Shown here piece after piece: positions 9,596 to 18,699 of a stretch of 64,000 nucleotides of DNA. This DNA comes from Burkholderiaceae bacterium (GTDB lineage: Bacteria > Pseudomonadota > Gammaproteobacteria > Burkholderiales > Burkholderiaceae_D), in contig VERA01000003.1 of NCBI GenBank assembly GCA_018882935.1, positions 1 to 64,000 of the forward strand, written 5' to 3'. Position 1 is the stretch's first letter. Each line of letters begins with the position of its first letter. Under the pieces are notes generated by a model, which worked only from the letters and a program-made list of their open reading frames with translations, was not told the DNA's origin and did no database searches. Position numbers and translations under genes: made by a program.

Positions 9596-10530
9596 GTAGC
9601 CCAGTTGTGGTCGCTATCATGGGGCCGACCGCGTCGGGCAAGACCGCGGCCGCGCTGCATATCGCTGGCAACATTCCTTCAGAGATTATCTCGGTAGACT
9701 CAGCACTGATTTATCGCAGTATGGACATAGGCACTGCCAAGCCGACCAGGGCTGAGCGCGAGGCCGTACCACATCACTTGATTGATATTCTTGATCCGAT
9801 CAGCAGTTACTCAGTCCGACAGTTTCGAGATGATGCAATTGCGCTGATTGCCGATATTTCTGCGCGCGGTAAATTACCGCTGCTGGTTGGCGGCACCATG
9901 CTCTATTTCAAGGCACTGCGCGACGGTTTAGATGATCTTCCGCCAGCCGACCCGGCACTACGTGCGCAGATCGATAGCGATATTGCCCGCGACGGCATCG
10001 GCGTAATGCATGAGCGCTTGCGGGCACTTGATCCGGTCACGGCCGATCGATTAAAACCGACCGATACTCAACGCATACAACGCGCGATGGAGATTATGCT
10101 GCTGACTGGACAACCGATGTCTGCGTTGCTCGCCAAGTCAACCCATCCCGTACTGCCGTTTTCATTACTACCGATTGCCTTGGAGCCGTCTAATCGTGCC
10201 GAGTTACATGCGCGTATTGCTGTTCGCTTTGATCACATGCTGTCGGCAAAACCCGGCCTGCTAGACGAAGTGAATGCGCTACGCAGTCGCGGCGACTTGC
10301 ACTTGGGCCTGCCATCCATGCGCTGCGTCGGCTATCGGCAGGCGTGGGAGTACCTGGAAGGTTCAATTTCACGCGATGAATTACGAGAAAAAGGCCTGGC
10401 AGCTACCCGCCAACTTGCAAAAAGGCAATTGACTTGGCTAAGAGCCATGGATGAGCGCGTCGTGATTGACTGCCTTGCAGCAGACGCAGCGCATCAGGCC
10501 TTGTCCTGCATACAAAAATCGCTCGGTTGA
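9592..10530 (+). CDS. miaA: tRNA dimethylallyltransferase MiaA
   Basis: MiaA puts an isopentenyl group on A37 of tRNAs that read UNN codons; MiaB, encoded at 12.2 kb, then methylthiolates it. The 312-residue protein has a P-loop GPTASGKT at residues 11-18, [27 protein letters not shown] and the C-terminal [14 protein letters not shown] element. Its ATG overlaps the stop of the transporter gene. A tRNA gene follows after 37 bp. Confidence 0.97.
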   Translation: MSSPVVVAIMGPTASGKTAAALHIAGNIPSEIISVDSALIYRSMDIGTAKPTRAEREAVPHHLIDILDPISSYSVRQFRDDAIALIADISARGKLPLLVGGTMLYFKALRDGLDDLPPADPALRAQIDSDIARDGIGVMHERLRALDPVTADRLKPTDTQRIQRAMEIMLLTGQPMSALLAKSTHPVLPFSLLPIALEPSNRAELHARIAVRFDHMLSAKPGLLDEVNALRSRGDLHLGLPSMRCVGYRQAWEYLEGSISRDELREKGLAATRQLAKRQLTWLRAMDERVVIDCLAADAAHQALSCIQKSLG

Positions 10531-10567
10531 CAGCCCCTCGGCGCCCGAAGATAATGGCGGGCTGCGC

Positions 10568-10644
10568 GGTGATATAGCTCAGCTGGTTAGAGCACAGCAC
10601 TCATAATGCTGGGGTCGGTGGTTCAAGTCCACCTATCACCACCA
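10568..10644 (+). tRNA. tRNA-Met (CAU anticodon), elongator type
   Basis: A 77-nt cloverleaf with acceptor pairs GGTGATA/TATCACC, discriminator A and an encoded CCA (10642-10644). The anticodon stem CAGCA/TGCTG encloses the loop CTCATAA with anticodon CAT at 10602-10604. The D arm (AGCTCAGCTGGTTAGAGC) and T arm (GGTGGTTCAAGTCCACC) are normal. The first pair is G-C, so it is not initiator tRNA. Anticodon-arm similarity to E. coli metT favours elongator Met over lysidine-modified tRNA-Ile2, which also reads CAT in the gene. Confidence 0.93.
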
Positions 10645-10662
10645 GCCGACCACAAGTAGAAC

Positions 10663-10693
10663 AAGCACTTAAAGTAATTTAAGTGCTTTTTTT
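10663..10693 (+). terminator. intrinsic terminator after the tRNA
   Basis: A perfect 11-bp stem (AAGCACTTAAA / TTTAAGTGCTT) closes a GTAA loop and runs into a T tract ending at 10693. It begins 19 bp after the tRNA CCA end. Confidence 0.92.
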
Positions 10694-10759
10694 ACATTTA
10701 CAGCGCCGGCGCGTAGATCTCATACCGACCCAATCGCGCCATGGCATTTGTGCGGGCGT

Positions 10760-11122
10760 CTATCGCTCAACAATTTGACTCTTATATTTTTTCACATTCG
10801 CCATAACCTGACGGATATCTTTGTCGGCGAATTCGTGTGATTTGAGCGTGTCAGACAACAACTCGAGCATCAGGTCAAATGATGCGCCCGTAATACCGCG
10901 GCCCTGGTGAGCAAGTCTCATATTACGACCGACATAGTGATGAGGCATGCGCCCCATGGCAATGGATACAAAGGCCACCTGGTGCTGGATCAGATGATCT
11001 ACCTCGACGTTAAGAAAGTACCGGCGCAAATTCGGACGTCGCAAGACACGCTTGTAAAAATCTCGGACGATATCCGTAACCACCGGAATACCACCATACT
11101 TGTCGAAGATCGTCTGTTCCAT
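10760..11122 (-). CDS. glbN: group I truncated haemoglobin
   Basis: A 120-residue 2-on-2 globin. The family pattern is clear: FDKYGG at the start, DFYKRVL with Tyr23 as the B10 ligand-binding tyrosine, HQVAF in helix E, and RLAHQGRGIT with His72 as the proximal (F8) haem ligand. The last segment closely resembles mycobacterial trHbN, an NO dioxygenase, so NO detoxification is a fair inference, although some relatives only bind O2. It is the third gene of a leftward cluster with the proline-rich protein and hns. No strong Shine-Dalgarno is seen before its ATG. Confidence 0.93.
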   Translation of the reverse strand: MEQTIFDKYGGIPVVTDIVRDFYKRVLRRPNLRRYFLNVEVDHLIQHQVAFVSIAMGRMPHHYVGRNMRLAHQGRGITGASFDLMLELLSDTLKSHEFADKDIRQVMANVKKYKSQIVER

Positions 11123-11187
11123 GCTTGCACGAGTTTATGAACTTGCGATCATGGTTGAGGCTAAGCGAAAAATACAGACTTACCGGT

Positions 11188-11421
11188 TCAGGGACGCCGA
11201 CCAGCGGGTGCCGGTTGCGGCGCAACCGGTGGCGTAACCACAACCACCGGGTTGACCGAAGCGGGCGTGGGTGGCGGCACCACTTTGGCTGGGGCCCCGT
11301 GCGCGTGCGACGTGACCGTGTTGCTTTGGCTACCGTAGTCCTTTTGGTTGCTGCGCACAGTGTCTGCGTGCGCTGGTATCAAATGAAACATTACCCCGAT
11401 CAGTCCGCACAATGCCCGCAT
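11188..11421 (-). CDS. small exported proline-rich protein, unknown
   Basis: A 77-residue protein not recognised as any family. It starts with a short signal peptide (hydrophobic about 4-15; likely cleavage after PAHA, residue 19). A polar stretch follows, then a Pro/Val/Ala-rich tail (residues about 44-77). The start is well supported by GGAGG six bases before the ATG, one of the few strong ribosome sites in this part of the window. It lies 23 bp after hns and 65 bp before glbN on the same strand. The mature product would be a short periplasmic peptide. Confidence 0.62.
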   Translation of the reverse strand: MRALCGLIGVMFHLIPAHADTVRSNQKDYGSQSNTVTSHAHGAPAKVVPPPTPASVNPVVVVTPPVAPQPAPAGRRP

Positions 11422-11444
11422 GCTCAGCCTCCGTTTTGCGCCAG

Positions 11445-11795
11445 TCAGCCCTTGATCAGCGCTTTTTCCAATTTACCCAACTCGCTTAACTCCGCTGCCC
11501 ACAAAGGCATCTTACCTCGGCCGGTCCAGGTTTGAGTCTTGTTCGCAGGATTACGATACTTCGGCGGGATTTTTTTACCGGCCAGCTTGCTGGTGCTGCC
11601 CTTGCGACGGCCACGACCGCTTTTCATCGCCTTGGTAATTTCACTTGCGCTCAATCCGGCTTTTTTAATAAGCGCGATAATTTTCGCTAAATCTTTATTT
11701 TCGGCCTTGCTTTTAAGCAATTGTTCTTTTTTTTCCAGTGCTGCTTTCTGCTTTTGAATACGTGCAAGTTGGGCATCTACTGAGAGTCGTGGCAT
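11445..11795 (-). CDS. hns: H-NS family nucleoid-associated protein
   Basis: A 116-residue histone-like silencer of the beta-proteobacterial (BpH3/MvaT-unrelated) H-NS family. The N-terminal half (residues about 5-50) is a charged oligomerisation coiled coil. A Lys/Arg-rich linker (SGRGRRKGST) follows, then the C-terminal DNA-binding domain KYRNPANKTQTWTGRGKMPLW, whose TWTGRG loop enters the minor groove of A/T-rich DNA. The ATG at 11795 is preferred because GAGGA lies five bases upstream; an in-frame TTG four codons earlier is less likely. An A/T-rich leader precedes it, which would suit autoregulation. Confidence 0.96.
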   Translation of the reverse strand: MPRLSVDAQLARIQKQKAALEKKEQLLKSKAENKDLAKIIALIKKAGLSASEITKAMKSGRGRRKGSTSKLAGKKIPPKYRNPANKTQTWTGRGKMPLWAAELSELGKLEKALIKG

Positions 11796-12186
11796 AGGAA
11801 TCCTCAATTGAAAAACGCAATAAAAGTTGAAGCGCCCGGAATATATCAGATTTAATCAATGCTCAAAATATATTCTCCGCTATCGATATTATCTACAACA
11901 CGTACGACAGTAATGTTGCAATATAGAAAGATATTCAATTCAAGAGAATATGAGCGTGGATATATGAGGGTGAATAATTCGCTACCCGGCACGCGCATCA
12001 TCGGCTAGCGACGTGGGCCCGGTAGCCCTGCTATACTTTTCGTACTCTCATGCAGCAAGACACTACCCGTAACCGCCAGCGACACTGCTAGCGCACAGGT
12101 GAGCGCCAGGCCAACCGGCACCAATCGCCTGAGCAGGTAGCCCCCGAGGCAAGCGCTGCGGCAATTTTTATCCCCGATTATTAATA
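11796..12186. other. A/T-rich intergenic region between hns and miaB
   Basis: This 391-bp gap separates the divergent hns and miaB genes. The hns-proximal half (about 11810-11980) is strikingly rich in A/T runs such as AATATATC, AAAATATATTC and GATATATGA, as expected of an H-NS-bound promoter. The miaB-proximal half (about 11990-12170) is G/C-rich and holds an open frame on the minus strand (see next entry). No convincing -35/-10 pair could be singled out. Confidence 0.6.
12005..12124 (-). CDS. possible tiny membrane peptide or gene remnant
   Basis: An open frame of 39 codons (TTG at 12124 or GTG at 12121, stop at 12005) encodes one strongly hydrophobic helix (LVPVGLALTCALAVSLAV) followed by a polar tail (HESTKSIAGLPGPRR). 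The frame stays open upstream to the miaB start, without an ATG. It may be a small membrane protein or the end of a decayed gene. There is no good ribosome site. Confidence 0.2.
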   Translation of the reverse strand: MVPVGLALTCALAVSLAVTGSVLLHESTKSIAGLPGPRR

Positions 12187-13527
12187 ATGCATAAAAAGCT
12201 TTTCATCAAAACATTCGGCTGTCAGATGAACGAATATGACTCTGACAAAATGGCCGATGTGCTCGGGGTAGACCAGCCTGTCATGCGCACCGACACACCG
12301 GAAGATGCTGACATTATTTTGTTCAACACATGCTCTGTACGCGAGAAAGCGCAAGAGAAGGTGTTTTCCGATCTCGGCCGGGTAAGAGAACTGAAGCAGA
12401 AAAATCCCAAGCTGATGATTGGCGTTGGCGGCTGCGTCGCCTCGCAAGAGGGCGCGGCTATCGTGCAGCGAGCGCCCTATGTCGACGTCGTGTTTGGCCC
12501 GCAGACGCTGCATCGCTTACCCGACTTGTTACGGCAACGTCAGGACAGCGGCAAGCCACAGATCGATATCAGCTTTCCGGAAATTGAAAAGTTTGATCAC
12601 CTACCCCCCGCCAAAGTTGAAGGGGCAAGCGCCTACGTATCCATCATGGAGGGATGTAGTAAATACTGCAGCTACTGCGTGGTACCGTATACCCGCGGTG
12701 AAGAGGTGTCGCGTCGATTCGATGATGTACTTGCCGAGGTGGCGCATCTCGTTACGCAAGGCGTGCGCGAGATCACGCTGCTCGGTCAAAATGTGAATGC
12801 GTATCGCGGCATCATGAGCGACGGTGAGGTCGCTGACTTCGCGCTATTAATCGAATACATCGCCGAGTTTAACGGCATTGAGCGTATTCGCTACGTTACC
12901 AGTCACCCGAAGGAATTTACCCAACGGCTGATCGACACTTATGCCAAAGTACCAAAGCTCGTCAATCACCTCTACCTGCCCGTACAGCATGGCTCTGACA
13001 AAATTCTGGCAGCGATGAAGCGTGGCTATACGGTTTTGGAATATAAATCGATCATTCGCCGGCTTCGGGCGGTTCGTCCAACTATTTCAATTGCGTCAGA
13101 CTTCATCGTCGGTTTCCCGGGCGAAGATGACAAAGACTTCGAGGCATTGATGAAGTTAGTTGACGATATCGGCTATGACAATAGCTACAGCTTTATTTTC
13201 AGTGCGCGACCTGGAACTCCCGCCGCGAATCTTCCTGATGACACACCGCACGAGGTGAAACTTTCCAGGCTACAGGTACTTCAGAAGCGCATAGCAGAGA
13301 ATACCCGACGCTACTCCGAAGCCATGGTTGGGAGTGTGCAGCGCGTACTCGTTGAAGGCCCCTCGAAGCGCGAGGCGTCAGAACTGCAAGGCCGCGCCGA
13401 AGATAATCGTGTCGTGAATTTCGCTGCTGGCCCCAACTCAGCGCGACTTATCGGACAATTTGTCGATGTTCTGATCACAGCTAGCCATCCATTTTCATTG
13501 CGTGGCGATATCGTGATTCATCAATAA
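12187..13527 (+). CDS. miaB: tRNA-2-methylthio-N6-dimethylallyladenosine synthase MiaB
   Basis: A radical-SAM methylthiotransferase that converts i6A37 to ms2i6A37 in tRNA, acting after MiaA. The 446 residues comprise the N-terminal UPF0004 domain with three Fe-S cysteines ([30 protein letters not shown]), then the radical-SAM domain with Cys157, Cys161 and Cys164 in [20 protein letters not shown]-terminal TRAM domain (about 378-445) binds tRNA. It heads the rightward series miaB-phoH-ybeY-corC-lnt, a well-known conserved order. Confidence 0.97.
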   Translation: MHKKLFIKTFGCQMNEYDSDKMADVLGVDQPVMRTDTPEDADIILFNTCSVREKAQEKVFSDLGRVRELKQKNPKLMIGVGGCVASQEGAAIVQRAPYVDVVFGPQTLHRLPDLLRQRQDSGKPQIDISFPEIEKFDHLPPAKVEGASAYVSIMEGCSKYCSYCVVPYTRGEEVSRRFDDVLAEVAHLVTQGVREITLLGQNVNAYRGIMSDGEVADFALLIEYIAEFNGIERIRYVTSHPKEFTQRLIDTYAKVPKLVNHLYLPVQHGSDKILAAMKRGYTVLEYKSIIRRLRAVRPTISIASDFIVGFPGEDDKDFEALMKLVDDIGYDNSYSFIFSARPGTPAANLPDDTPHEVKLSRLQVLQKRIAENTRRYSEAMVGSVQRVLVEGPSKREASELQGRAEDNRVVNFAAGPNSARLIGQFVDVLITASHPFSLRGDIVIHQ

Positions 13528-13537
13528 AGCCTTACGC

Positions 13538-14560
13538 TTGAATACTTCTGCTACCCGTTTTTTTTCTCCTGACCCGGTTGACAACGCCCGGCTCGCCAAC
13601 CTGTGCGGCCCGGTAGACGAAAATTTACGTCAAATCGCTGCAGCATTAGATGTCACCTTGTTTCGACGCGGCGAAAAATTTATCGCTGATGGTGATAATG
13701 CGGAACATGCCGTAGCGCTGCTTGAGCGTTTCTATGCCGATGCGCACAAACCCATTTCCGTCAATGACGTGCAACTTGCATTGGCGGAGGCGCGGGCAAA
13801 AATGGGTAACTTGCCCGCAGCGACTGTTTTACAGCGTGCGGATGGCACATCGGTATCAAGCGTGGATGAATCAGAGCAAGCCATCGATAATCCTGTTTTA
13901 AAAACCCGACGCGCGGATTTACGTGGGCGTACACCGCATCAACGGCAGTATCTGAAGCATATTCTGGGTAACGACATCACGTTTGGGGTTGGGCCGGCCG
14001 GCACTGGTAAAACTTATCTCGCCGTTGCCTGCGCAGTGGATGCGCTTGAGCGCGACGCGGTTCGGCGGATTGTGCTGACACGTCCGGCAGTCGAGGCTGG
14101 TGAGCGCTTGGGTTTCTTGCCAGGTGATCTGGCGCAGAAGGTCGACCCCTACCTTCGCCCTTTGTATGATGCGCTCTATGATCTGCTGGGATTCGACCGT
14201 ACCCAAAAAATGTTTGAAAAGCAGGCGATCGAGATCGCACCGCTGGCGTATATGCGCGGCCGCACGCTGAACCATGCTTTCATTATTCTGGACGAAGCGC
14301 AGAACACCACGCCGGAGCAAATGAAAATGTTCCTGACCCGCATCGGCTTTGGTAGTAAGGCCGTAGTCACTGGCGACATCACACAGATTGATCTACAGCG
14401 CGGGCAAAAGAGCGGACTGGTCGATGCCTTGTCCGTGCTCGACACCGTGCGCGGTATCGCTTTTACGCGCTTCACCAGTGCGGATGTGGTTCGGCACCCA
14501 TTGGTGGCGCGGATCGTTGATGCCTATGAAGCCGCTTCCGGTCGCGAATCATCGAAATGA
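13538..14560 (+). CDS. ybeZ: PhoH-like ATPase (YbeZ)
   Basis: A 340-residue cytoplasmic P-loop protein of the PhoH family, thought to act with YbeY in ribosome or RNA maturation. An N-terminal KH-like region (about 20-95) begins with DNARLANLCGPVDENLRQI, a typical beta-proteobacterial start. Walker A GPAGTGKT is at residues 152-159, and Walker B is IILDEAQN. The only start that gives the usual N terminus is TTG at 13538, ten bases after miaB; the next ATG would remove the KH region. It ends in an ATGA overlap with ybeY. Confidence 0.94.
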   Translation: MNTSATRFFSPDPVDNARLANLCGPVDENLRQIAAALDVTLFRRGEKFIADGDNAEHAVALLERFYADAHKPISVNDVQLALAEARAKMGNLPAATVLQRADGTSVSSVDESEQAIDNPVLKTRRADLRGRTPHQRQYLKHILGNDITFGVGPAGTGKTYLAVACAVDALERDAVRRIVLTRPAVEAGERLGFLPGDLAQKVDPYLRPLYDALYDLLGFDRTQKMFEKQAIEIAPLAYMRGRTLNHAFIILDEAQNTTPEQMKMFLTRIGFGSKAVVTGDITQIDLQRGQKSGLVDALSVLDTVRGIAFTRFTSADVVRHPLVARIVDAYEAASGRESSK

Positions 14561-15009
14561 CGCAACACAAGCTGACGCTCTCGGTGCAACACGCAGATCG
14601 GCGCTTAGCGACAGTGATATCAAGGACGGATATTCGGCGCTGGGTGAGGGCAGCACAGTTCGCAGCAGCTGAGTTGGCGGTTCGTTTTGTTGGTGAAGAC
14701 GAGGGCCGGCGCTTGAATCGCGATTATCGCGGCAAAGACTACGCGACCAATGTTCTCACCTTCGCCTATAACGAGGCGGATCAGCATAGCCAAGACGATA
14801 TCGTACGCGCCGATATTGTGCTGTGCGTCGATGTGGTGCTGCGTGAAGCAGCGCAGCAAGCGCTTCCGGTAATACGGCATGCGGCACATTTGGTAGTACA
14901 CGGTGTGTTGCATGCGCAAGGCTACGATCACGAGGCGGATGATGAAGCTGCCGAGATGGAGGCGCTCGAAGCCGAGATTCTTGCCGGATTAGGCATGGCG
15001 CCGCCCTGA
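14557..15009 (+). CDS. ybeY: endoribonuclease / rRNA maturation factor YbeY
   Basis: A zinc-dependent endoribonuclease needed for 16S rRNA 3'-end processing and ribosome quality control. The 150-residue protein has the hallmark HGVLHAQGYDH (zinc ligands His115, His119, His125) and the upstream KDYATNVLTFAY motif. It starts inside the stop codon of the PhoH-like gene (ATGA), which supports a shared function and coupled translation. Confidence 0.96.
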   Translation: MTQHKLTLSVQHADRRLATVISRTDIRRWVRAAQFAAAELAVRFVGEDEGRRLNRDYRGKDYATNVLTFAYNEADQHSQDDIVRADIVLCVDVVLREAAQQALPVIRHAAHLVVHGVLHAQGYDHEADDEAAEMEALEAEILAGLGMAPP

Positions 15010-15116
15010 AATCATTCCAATTCAGTAATGAGATGCGATAGCGCTGCTGTCGATTTCATAATCCCGGATGCTTTTTGCGGTATCCTGCGGCTTCCTGAAC
15101 TTCGGTTTTGCGCCCG

Positions 15117-16001
15117 ATGCAAGACTATCCCCCCGGCAGTCGTCCCGCCGAGCAGAAACAGCAACGATCGCTGCTTGAACGACTCACCGCGCTGATCGCT
15201 CCTGAACCCGAAAACCGCGCCGAACTGCTCGCGCTATTGCACGAGGCGCACACGCGCAATGTGATCGATGCCGATGCGCTATCGATGATTGAGGGCGTGT
15301 TTCAAGTAGCAGATCTTGCTGCGCGCGACATCATGATTCCGCGCTCCCAGATGGATGTCGTCGATCTCGCCAAGCCGATTGAAGAGTGGATCCCCATGGT
15401 GCTGGAGACTGCGCACTCGCGCTTTCCGGCTATCGATGGTGACCGTGACAAGGTAGTAGGTATCCTGCTCGCCAAGGATTTACTGCGCTACTACGCGCAT
15501 GAATCGTTTGATGTACGCGACATGCTGCGCCCGGCGGTGTACATACCAGAATCCAAGCGCCTGAATGTTTTGCTGCGCGATTTTCGTGCCAATCGTAATC
15601 ATATGGCGATCGTGGTGGATGAGTACGGTGGCGTGGCTGGTCTGATCACGATTGAAGACGTGCTCGAGCAGATTGTTGGCGATATCGAGGATGAATACGA
15701 TTTCGATGAAGAAGAAGACAATATCCTCAGCGTCAATGATGGTGATTTTGGCCCTCGGTGGCGTGTAAAGGCGCTCACGGAAGTCGAGCAGTTCAACGAG
15801 CAACTTGAGACCCAGCTACCGAATGGTGATGTCGATACAGTGGGTGGCGTAGTCGCCAAACACCTGGGTCGCATGCCAAGAAAAGGCGAGCAATTCACCC
15901 TCGGCCGCTTGCGTTTTGAAGTGCTGCGTGCGGATGCACGGCAGGTGCATGTGCTGATGGTCGAGAAAATGCCGGAGCGCTTGTTCGGCGACGCCGGATG
16001 A
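15117..16001 (+). CDS. corC: CorC/HlyC-type CBS-domain protein
   Basis: A 294-residue soluble protein with a tandem CBS pair (about 65-185, beginning ARDIMIPRSQMDVVDL and including VVDEYGGVAGLITIEDVLEQIVGDIEDE) and a C-terminal CorC_HlyC transporter-associated domain (about 205-285). It lacks the membrane DUF21 domain. Its family is tied to Mg2+/Co2+ efflux, although a real role beside YbeY and Lnt is not settled. The ATG at 15117 is chosen over the in-frame TTG three codons earlier. Confidence 0.93.
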   Translation: MQDYPPGSRPAEQKQQRSLLERLTALIAPEPENRAELLALLHEAHTRNVIDADALSMIEGVFQVADLAARDIMIPRSQMDVVDLAKPIEEWIPMVLETAHSRFPAIDGDRDKVVGILLAKDLLRYYAHESFDVRDMLRPAVYIPESKRLNVLLRDFRANRNHMAIVVDEYGGVAGLITIEDVLEQIVGDIEDEYDFDEEEDNILSVNDGDFGPRWRVKALTEVEQFNEQLETQLPNGDVDTVGGVVAKHLGRMPRKGEQFTLGRLRFEVLRADARQVHVLMVEKMPERLFGDAG

Positions 16002-16056
16002 TGCGCACCCGCTGCGCGATAGTATCGAGTGGCTGGCAACTCCCGGTAGGTTACGC

Positions 16057-17565
16057 ATGATTTCTCTACCGTTTATGCTGTCACTGCTATCGGGCGCGGT
16101 CACCGTTTTCGCGTTTGCGCCGTTCGGCTGGTGGCAAATTCAAATCGCTGCGTTGGCGCTACTGTTCATATTGGTACAACGCGCCAAATCCGCTAAAGCG
16201 GCATTTCGAGTCGGCTGGGCGTTCGCTACTGCTGCCATTGCCGCGGGCACGCACTGGCTGTATATCAGCCTGCATGATTATGGCGGTATGCCGTCCTGGT
16301 TGGCTTCACTCGCCGTATTTTTGCTCGCCGCCAGTTTGGGGCTGTTATATGGTCTGGCGCTAGCGCTCGCAAAGCGCATCACGATTATTCTGCAATGGCC
16401 GATGACGCTGTTGCTACTCATGCCCTGCTGCTGGCTACTGGCAGATTGGACGCGCGGCTGGATTTTCACCGGGTTCCCCTGGCTGGCCACAGGCTATGCA
16501 CACACCAATAGCCCGCTCGGTGGTTACGCGCCGCTGATCGGCGTGTTCGGTATCGGCCTGCTGGCTAGCGTAGTGGCAGGCTGTGTCGCGCTGATCATTA
16601 TGCTGCGACGACCGCACTGGGTGGCCGTTGGTTTACTTGTCTCTGTTCCGCTGGGCGGTCACCTGCTCAAAGATCTGCAGTGGGGAACAGCACTTGGTCA
16701 GCCGATCTCAGTGCGCCTGCTTCAAGGTAACGTGGCGCAGGAAATGAAATTCGAGCCCGAGCAAATCGCCGCATCGCTGGCGCTGTATCAGGATATGGTG
16801 ATGGCGCAGCGCGCCGACTTGATTGCCACGCCCGAAACCGCCATACCGCTGCTATCGAGCCAATTACCGCCGGATTATCTCGATCAGTTGTCGGCATTTG
16901 CAAAACAAAATGACAGCCGCTTGCTGCTTGGTGCGCCCTGGAGTACCGCACCCGGTATTTATCTGAATAGCGTGATCGGTATTGGTAATGGTGTGGCCTA
17001 CCGTTACGACAAGCACCACCTGGTACCGTTTGGTGAATTCATCCCGATAGGTTTTCGGTGGTTCGTCGACATGATGCGTATGCCGCTGGGTGATTTTGGG
17101 CGGGGTGACTTGCACCAGCCGGCGTTTCATGTGAAAGACCAGTGGGTGTTACCGAATATCTGCTACGAAGATTTATTTGGCGAAGAAATCGCGGCGCAAC
17201 TTTTTGCCGCAGCTGATCGTCACGCGCCGGTGCCGAGCATATTACTTAATGTTTCAAATATTGCATGGTTCGGCGATAGCATCGCGCTACCGCAGCACCT
17301 GCAAATCTCGCAGATGCGCTCACTCGAAACCGCGCGGCCTATGCTGCGCGCGACGAACACCGGGGCTACCGCCGTGATTGATCATCGTGGACAGATCATC
17401 GCGCAACTCGCCCCTTTCACCCAAGGCGCACTGGAAGCCAAGGTGCAAGGCACGCAGGGCTTAACGCCGTATGTCCGAATCGGCAATGGGCTGCCGATTG
17501 GTGTAGCGCTCGGTGTGGTGGCGATTCTTTGGCTTAGATCGCGCGGCCGCTCGGTTTACGACTAA
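16057..17565 (+). CDS. lnt: apolipoprotein N-acyltransferase Lnt
   Basis: Lnt adds the third acyl chain to the N-terminal cysteine of lipoproteins in the inner membrane, which the Lol system needs. The 502 residues have about six N-terminal helices (residues 5-200) and a periplasmic nitrilase domain. The catalytic triad is visible: Glu260 in ATPETAIP, Lys319 in [10 protein letters not shown] and Cys369 in [12 protein letters not shown] final hydrophobic helix anchors the C terminus. It lies 55 bp after corC, the classic corC-lnt pair. Confidence 0.96.
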   Translation: MISLPFMLSLLSGAVTVFAFAPFGWWQIQIAALALLFILVQRAKSAKAAFRVGWAFATAAIAAGTHWLYISLHDYGGMPSWLASLAVFLLAASLGLLYGLALALAKRITIILQWPMTLLLLMPCCWLLADWTRGWIFTGFPWLATGYAHTNSPLGGYAPLIGVFGIGLLASVVAGCVALIIMLRRPHWVAVGLLVSVPLGGHLLKDLQWGTALGQPISVRLLQGNVAQEMKFEPEQIAASLALYQDMVMAQRADLIATPETAIPLLSSQLPPDYLDQLSAFAKQNDSRLLLGAPWSTAPGIYLNSVIGIGNGVAYRYDKHHLVPFGEFIPIGFRWFVDMMRMPLGDFGRGDLHQPAFHVKDQWVLPNICYEDLFGEEIAAQLFAAADRHAPVPSILLNVSNIAWFGDSIALPQHLQISQMRSLETARPMLRATNTGATAVIDHRGQIIAQLAPFTQGALEAKVQGTQGLTPYVRIGNGLPIGVALGVVAILWLRSRGRSVYD

Positions 17566-17657
17566 GGGCGGGCGCTGAGGATATTCGAGAAGCGATGGGC
17601 CTGGCCCTGCTAAAACCCGATAAAATCTTGGGTTTTGGCGAATCTGTTCCACTCCTC

Positions 17658-18569
17658 ATGCTGAGCTTCCAACAAGTCATACTGACCCTGCAAGCGTACT
17701 GGGATACCCACGGCTGTGCGCTGCTCCAGCCCTATGACATGGAGGTGGGTGCAGGTACTTCGCACACCGCGACTTTTCTGCGCGCGATCGGGCCCGAGCC
17801 CTGGCGCGCCGCTTATGTTCAGCCATCGCGCCGCCCGAAGGATGGTCGCTATGGCGAAAACCCGAACCGCATGCAGCACTACTACCAGTATCAAGTAGTA
17901 CTCAAGCCCGCACCGGAAAATATTCTCGATCTTTACCTCGGCTCACTTGAGGCACTAGGGCTCAAGCTGACTGAAAACGATGTACGTTTTGTTGAAGATG
18001 ACTGGGAAAATCCAACCCTCGGCGCTTGGGGTCTCGGCTGGGAAGTGTGGCTCAATGGCATGGAGGTGACGCAGTTCACGTACTTCCAGCAAGTGGGCGG
18101 CATTGATTGCAAACCGGTGCTGGGTGAAATCACTTACGGTATTGAGCGCCTTGCCATGTATCTGCAAGGCGTTGAGAATGTTTTTGATCTTGTCTGGACT
18201 GAGTGGGAAGACCATGGCGTGAAAAAATCGCTGACCTACGGCGATGTGTTTCACCAAAATGAAGTTGAGCAGTCTACCTACAACTTCGAGCATTCGAATG
18301 CCGAGTTCCTGTTCTCGCTGTTTTCAAATTATGAGTCCGAAGCCAAGCGGTTGATGGAAGCCAAGCTAGCACTTCCTGCTTATGAGATGGTGCTAAAAGC
18401 AGCGCATACCTTCAACTTGCTGGATGCGCGTGGCGCGATCTCAGTTACCGAACGCGCTGCCTATATTGGTCGCATTCGTAATCTGGCCCGAGCCGTCGCC
18501 GCAGCGTATTACGCATCACGCGAGGCACTCGGCTTCCCTATGCTGGGTGATACGCGTAAAGCGGCTTGA
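17658..18569 (+). CDS. glyQ: glycyl-tRNA synthetase alpha subunit
   Basis: GlyQ is the catalytic half of the alpha2beta2 bacterial GlyRS. The 303-residue chain matches E. coli GlyQ almost throughout: [59 protein letters not shown] and [14 protein letters not shown]. The frame is open up to 17595, but the ATG at 17658 ([12 protein letters not shown]) gives the conserved start. glyS follows after a 130-bp gap that contains degenerate repeats. Confidence 0.97.
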   Translation: MLSFQQVILTLQAYWDTHGCALLQPYDMEVGAGTSHTATFLRAIGPEPWRAAYVQPSRRPKDGRYGENPNRMQHYYQYQVVLKPAPENILDLYLGSLEALGLKLTENDVRFVEDDWENPTLGAWGLGWEVWLNGMEVTQFTYFQQVGGIDCKPVLGEITYGIERLAMYLQGVENVFDLVWTEWEDHGVKKSLTYGDVFHQNEVEQSTYNFEHSNAEFLFSLFSNYESEAKRLMEAKLALPAYEMVLKAAHTFNLLDARGAISVTERAAYIGRIRNLARAVAAAYYASREALGFPMLGDTRKAA

Positions 18570-18588
18570 TTATCTTGCGCCTCTATCC

Positions 18589-18678
18589 ATTCGACTATCT
18601 TCCGCTGAATATCTTCTGTTGAATACCCGCCGCATAAATATTTTCCGCTTGAATACTTGCTGCATAAGCGCCCGCTGA
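18589..18678. repeat. degenerate 30-bp tandem repeat between glyQ and glyS
   Basis: Two clear 30-bp units (18619-18648 and 18649-18678) both begin TTGAATAC and share GC-GCATAA in the middle. A more divergent unit precedes them. They occupy most of the 130-bp spacer between two genes whose products must be made in equal amounts. Confidence 0.6.
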
Positions 18679-18699
18679 CTGCGTGCCGAGAAGCTGCCA

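Noticed and set aside
10568..10644. initiator tRNA-fMet or lysidine tRNA-Ile2
   Set aside because: The acceptor stem begins with a normal G-C pair, which excludes initiator; the anticodon arm resembles elongator Met more than Ile2, though a tRNAscan or TFAM run would be decisive.
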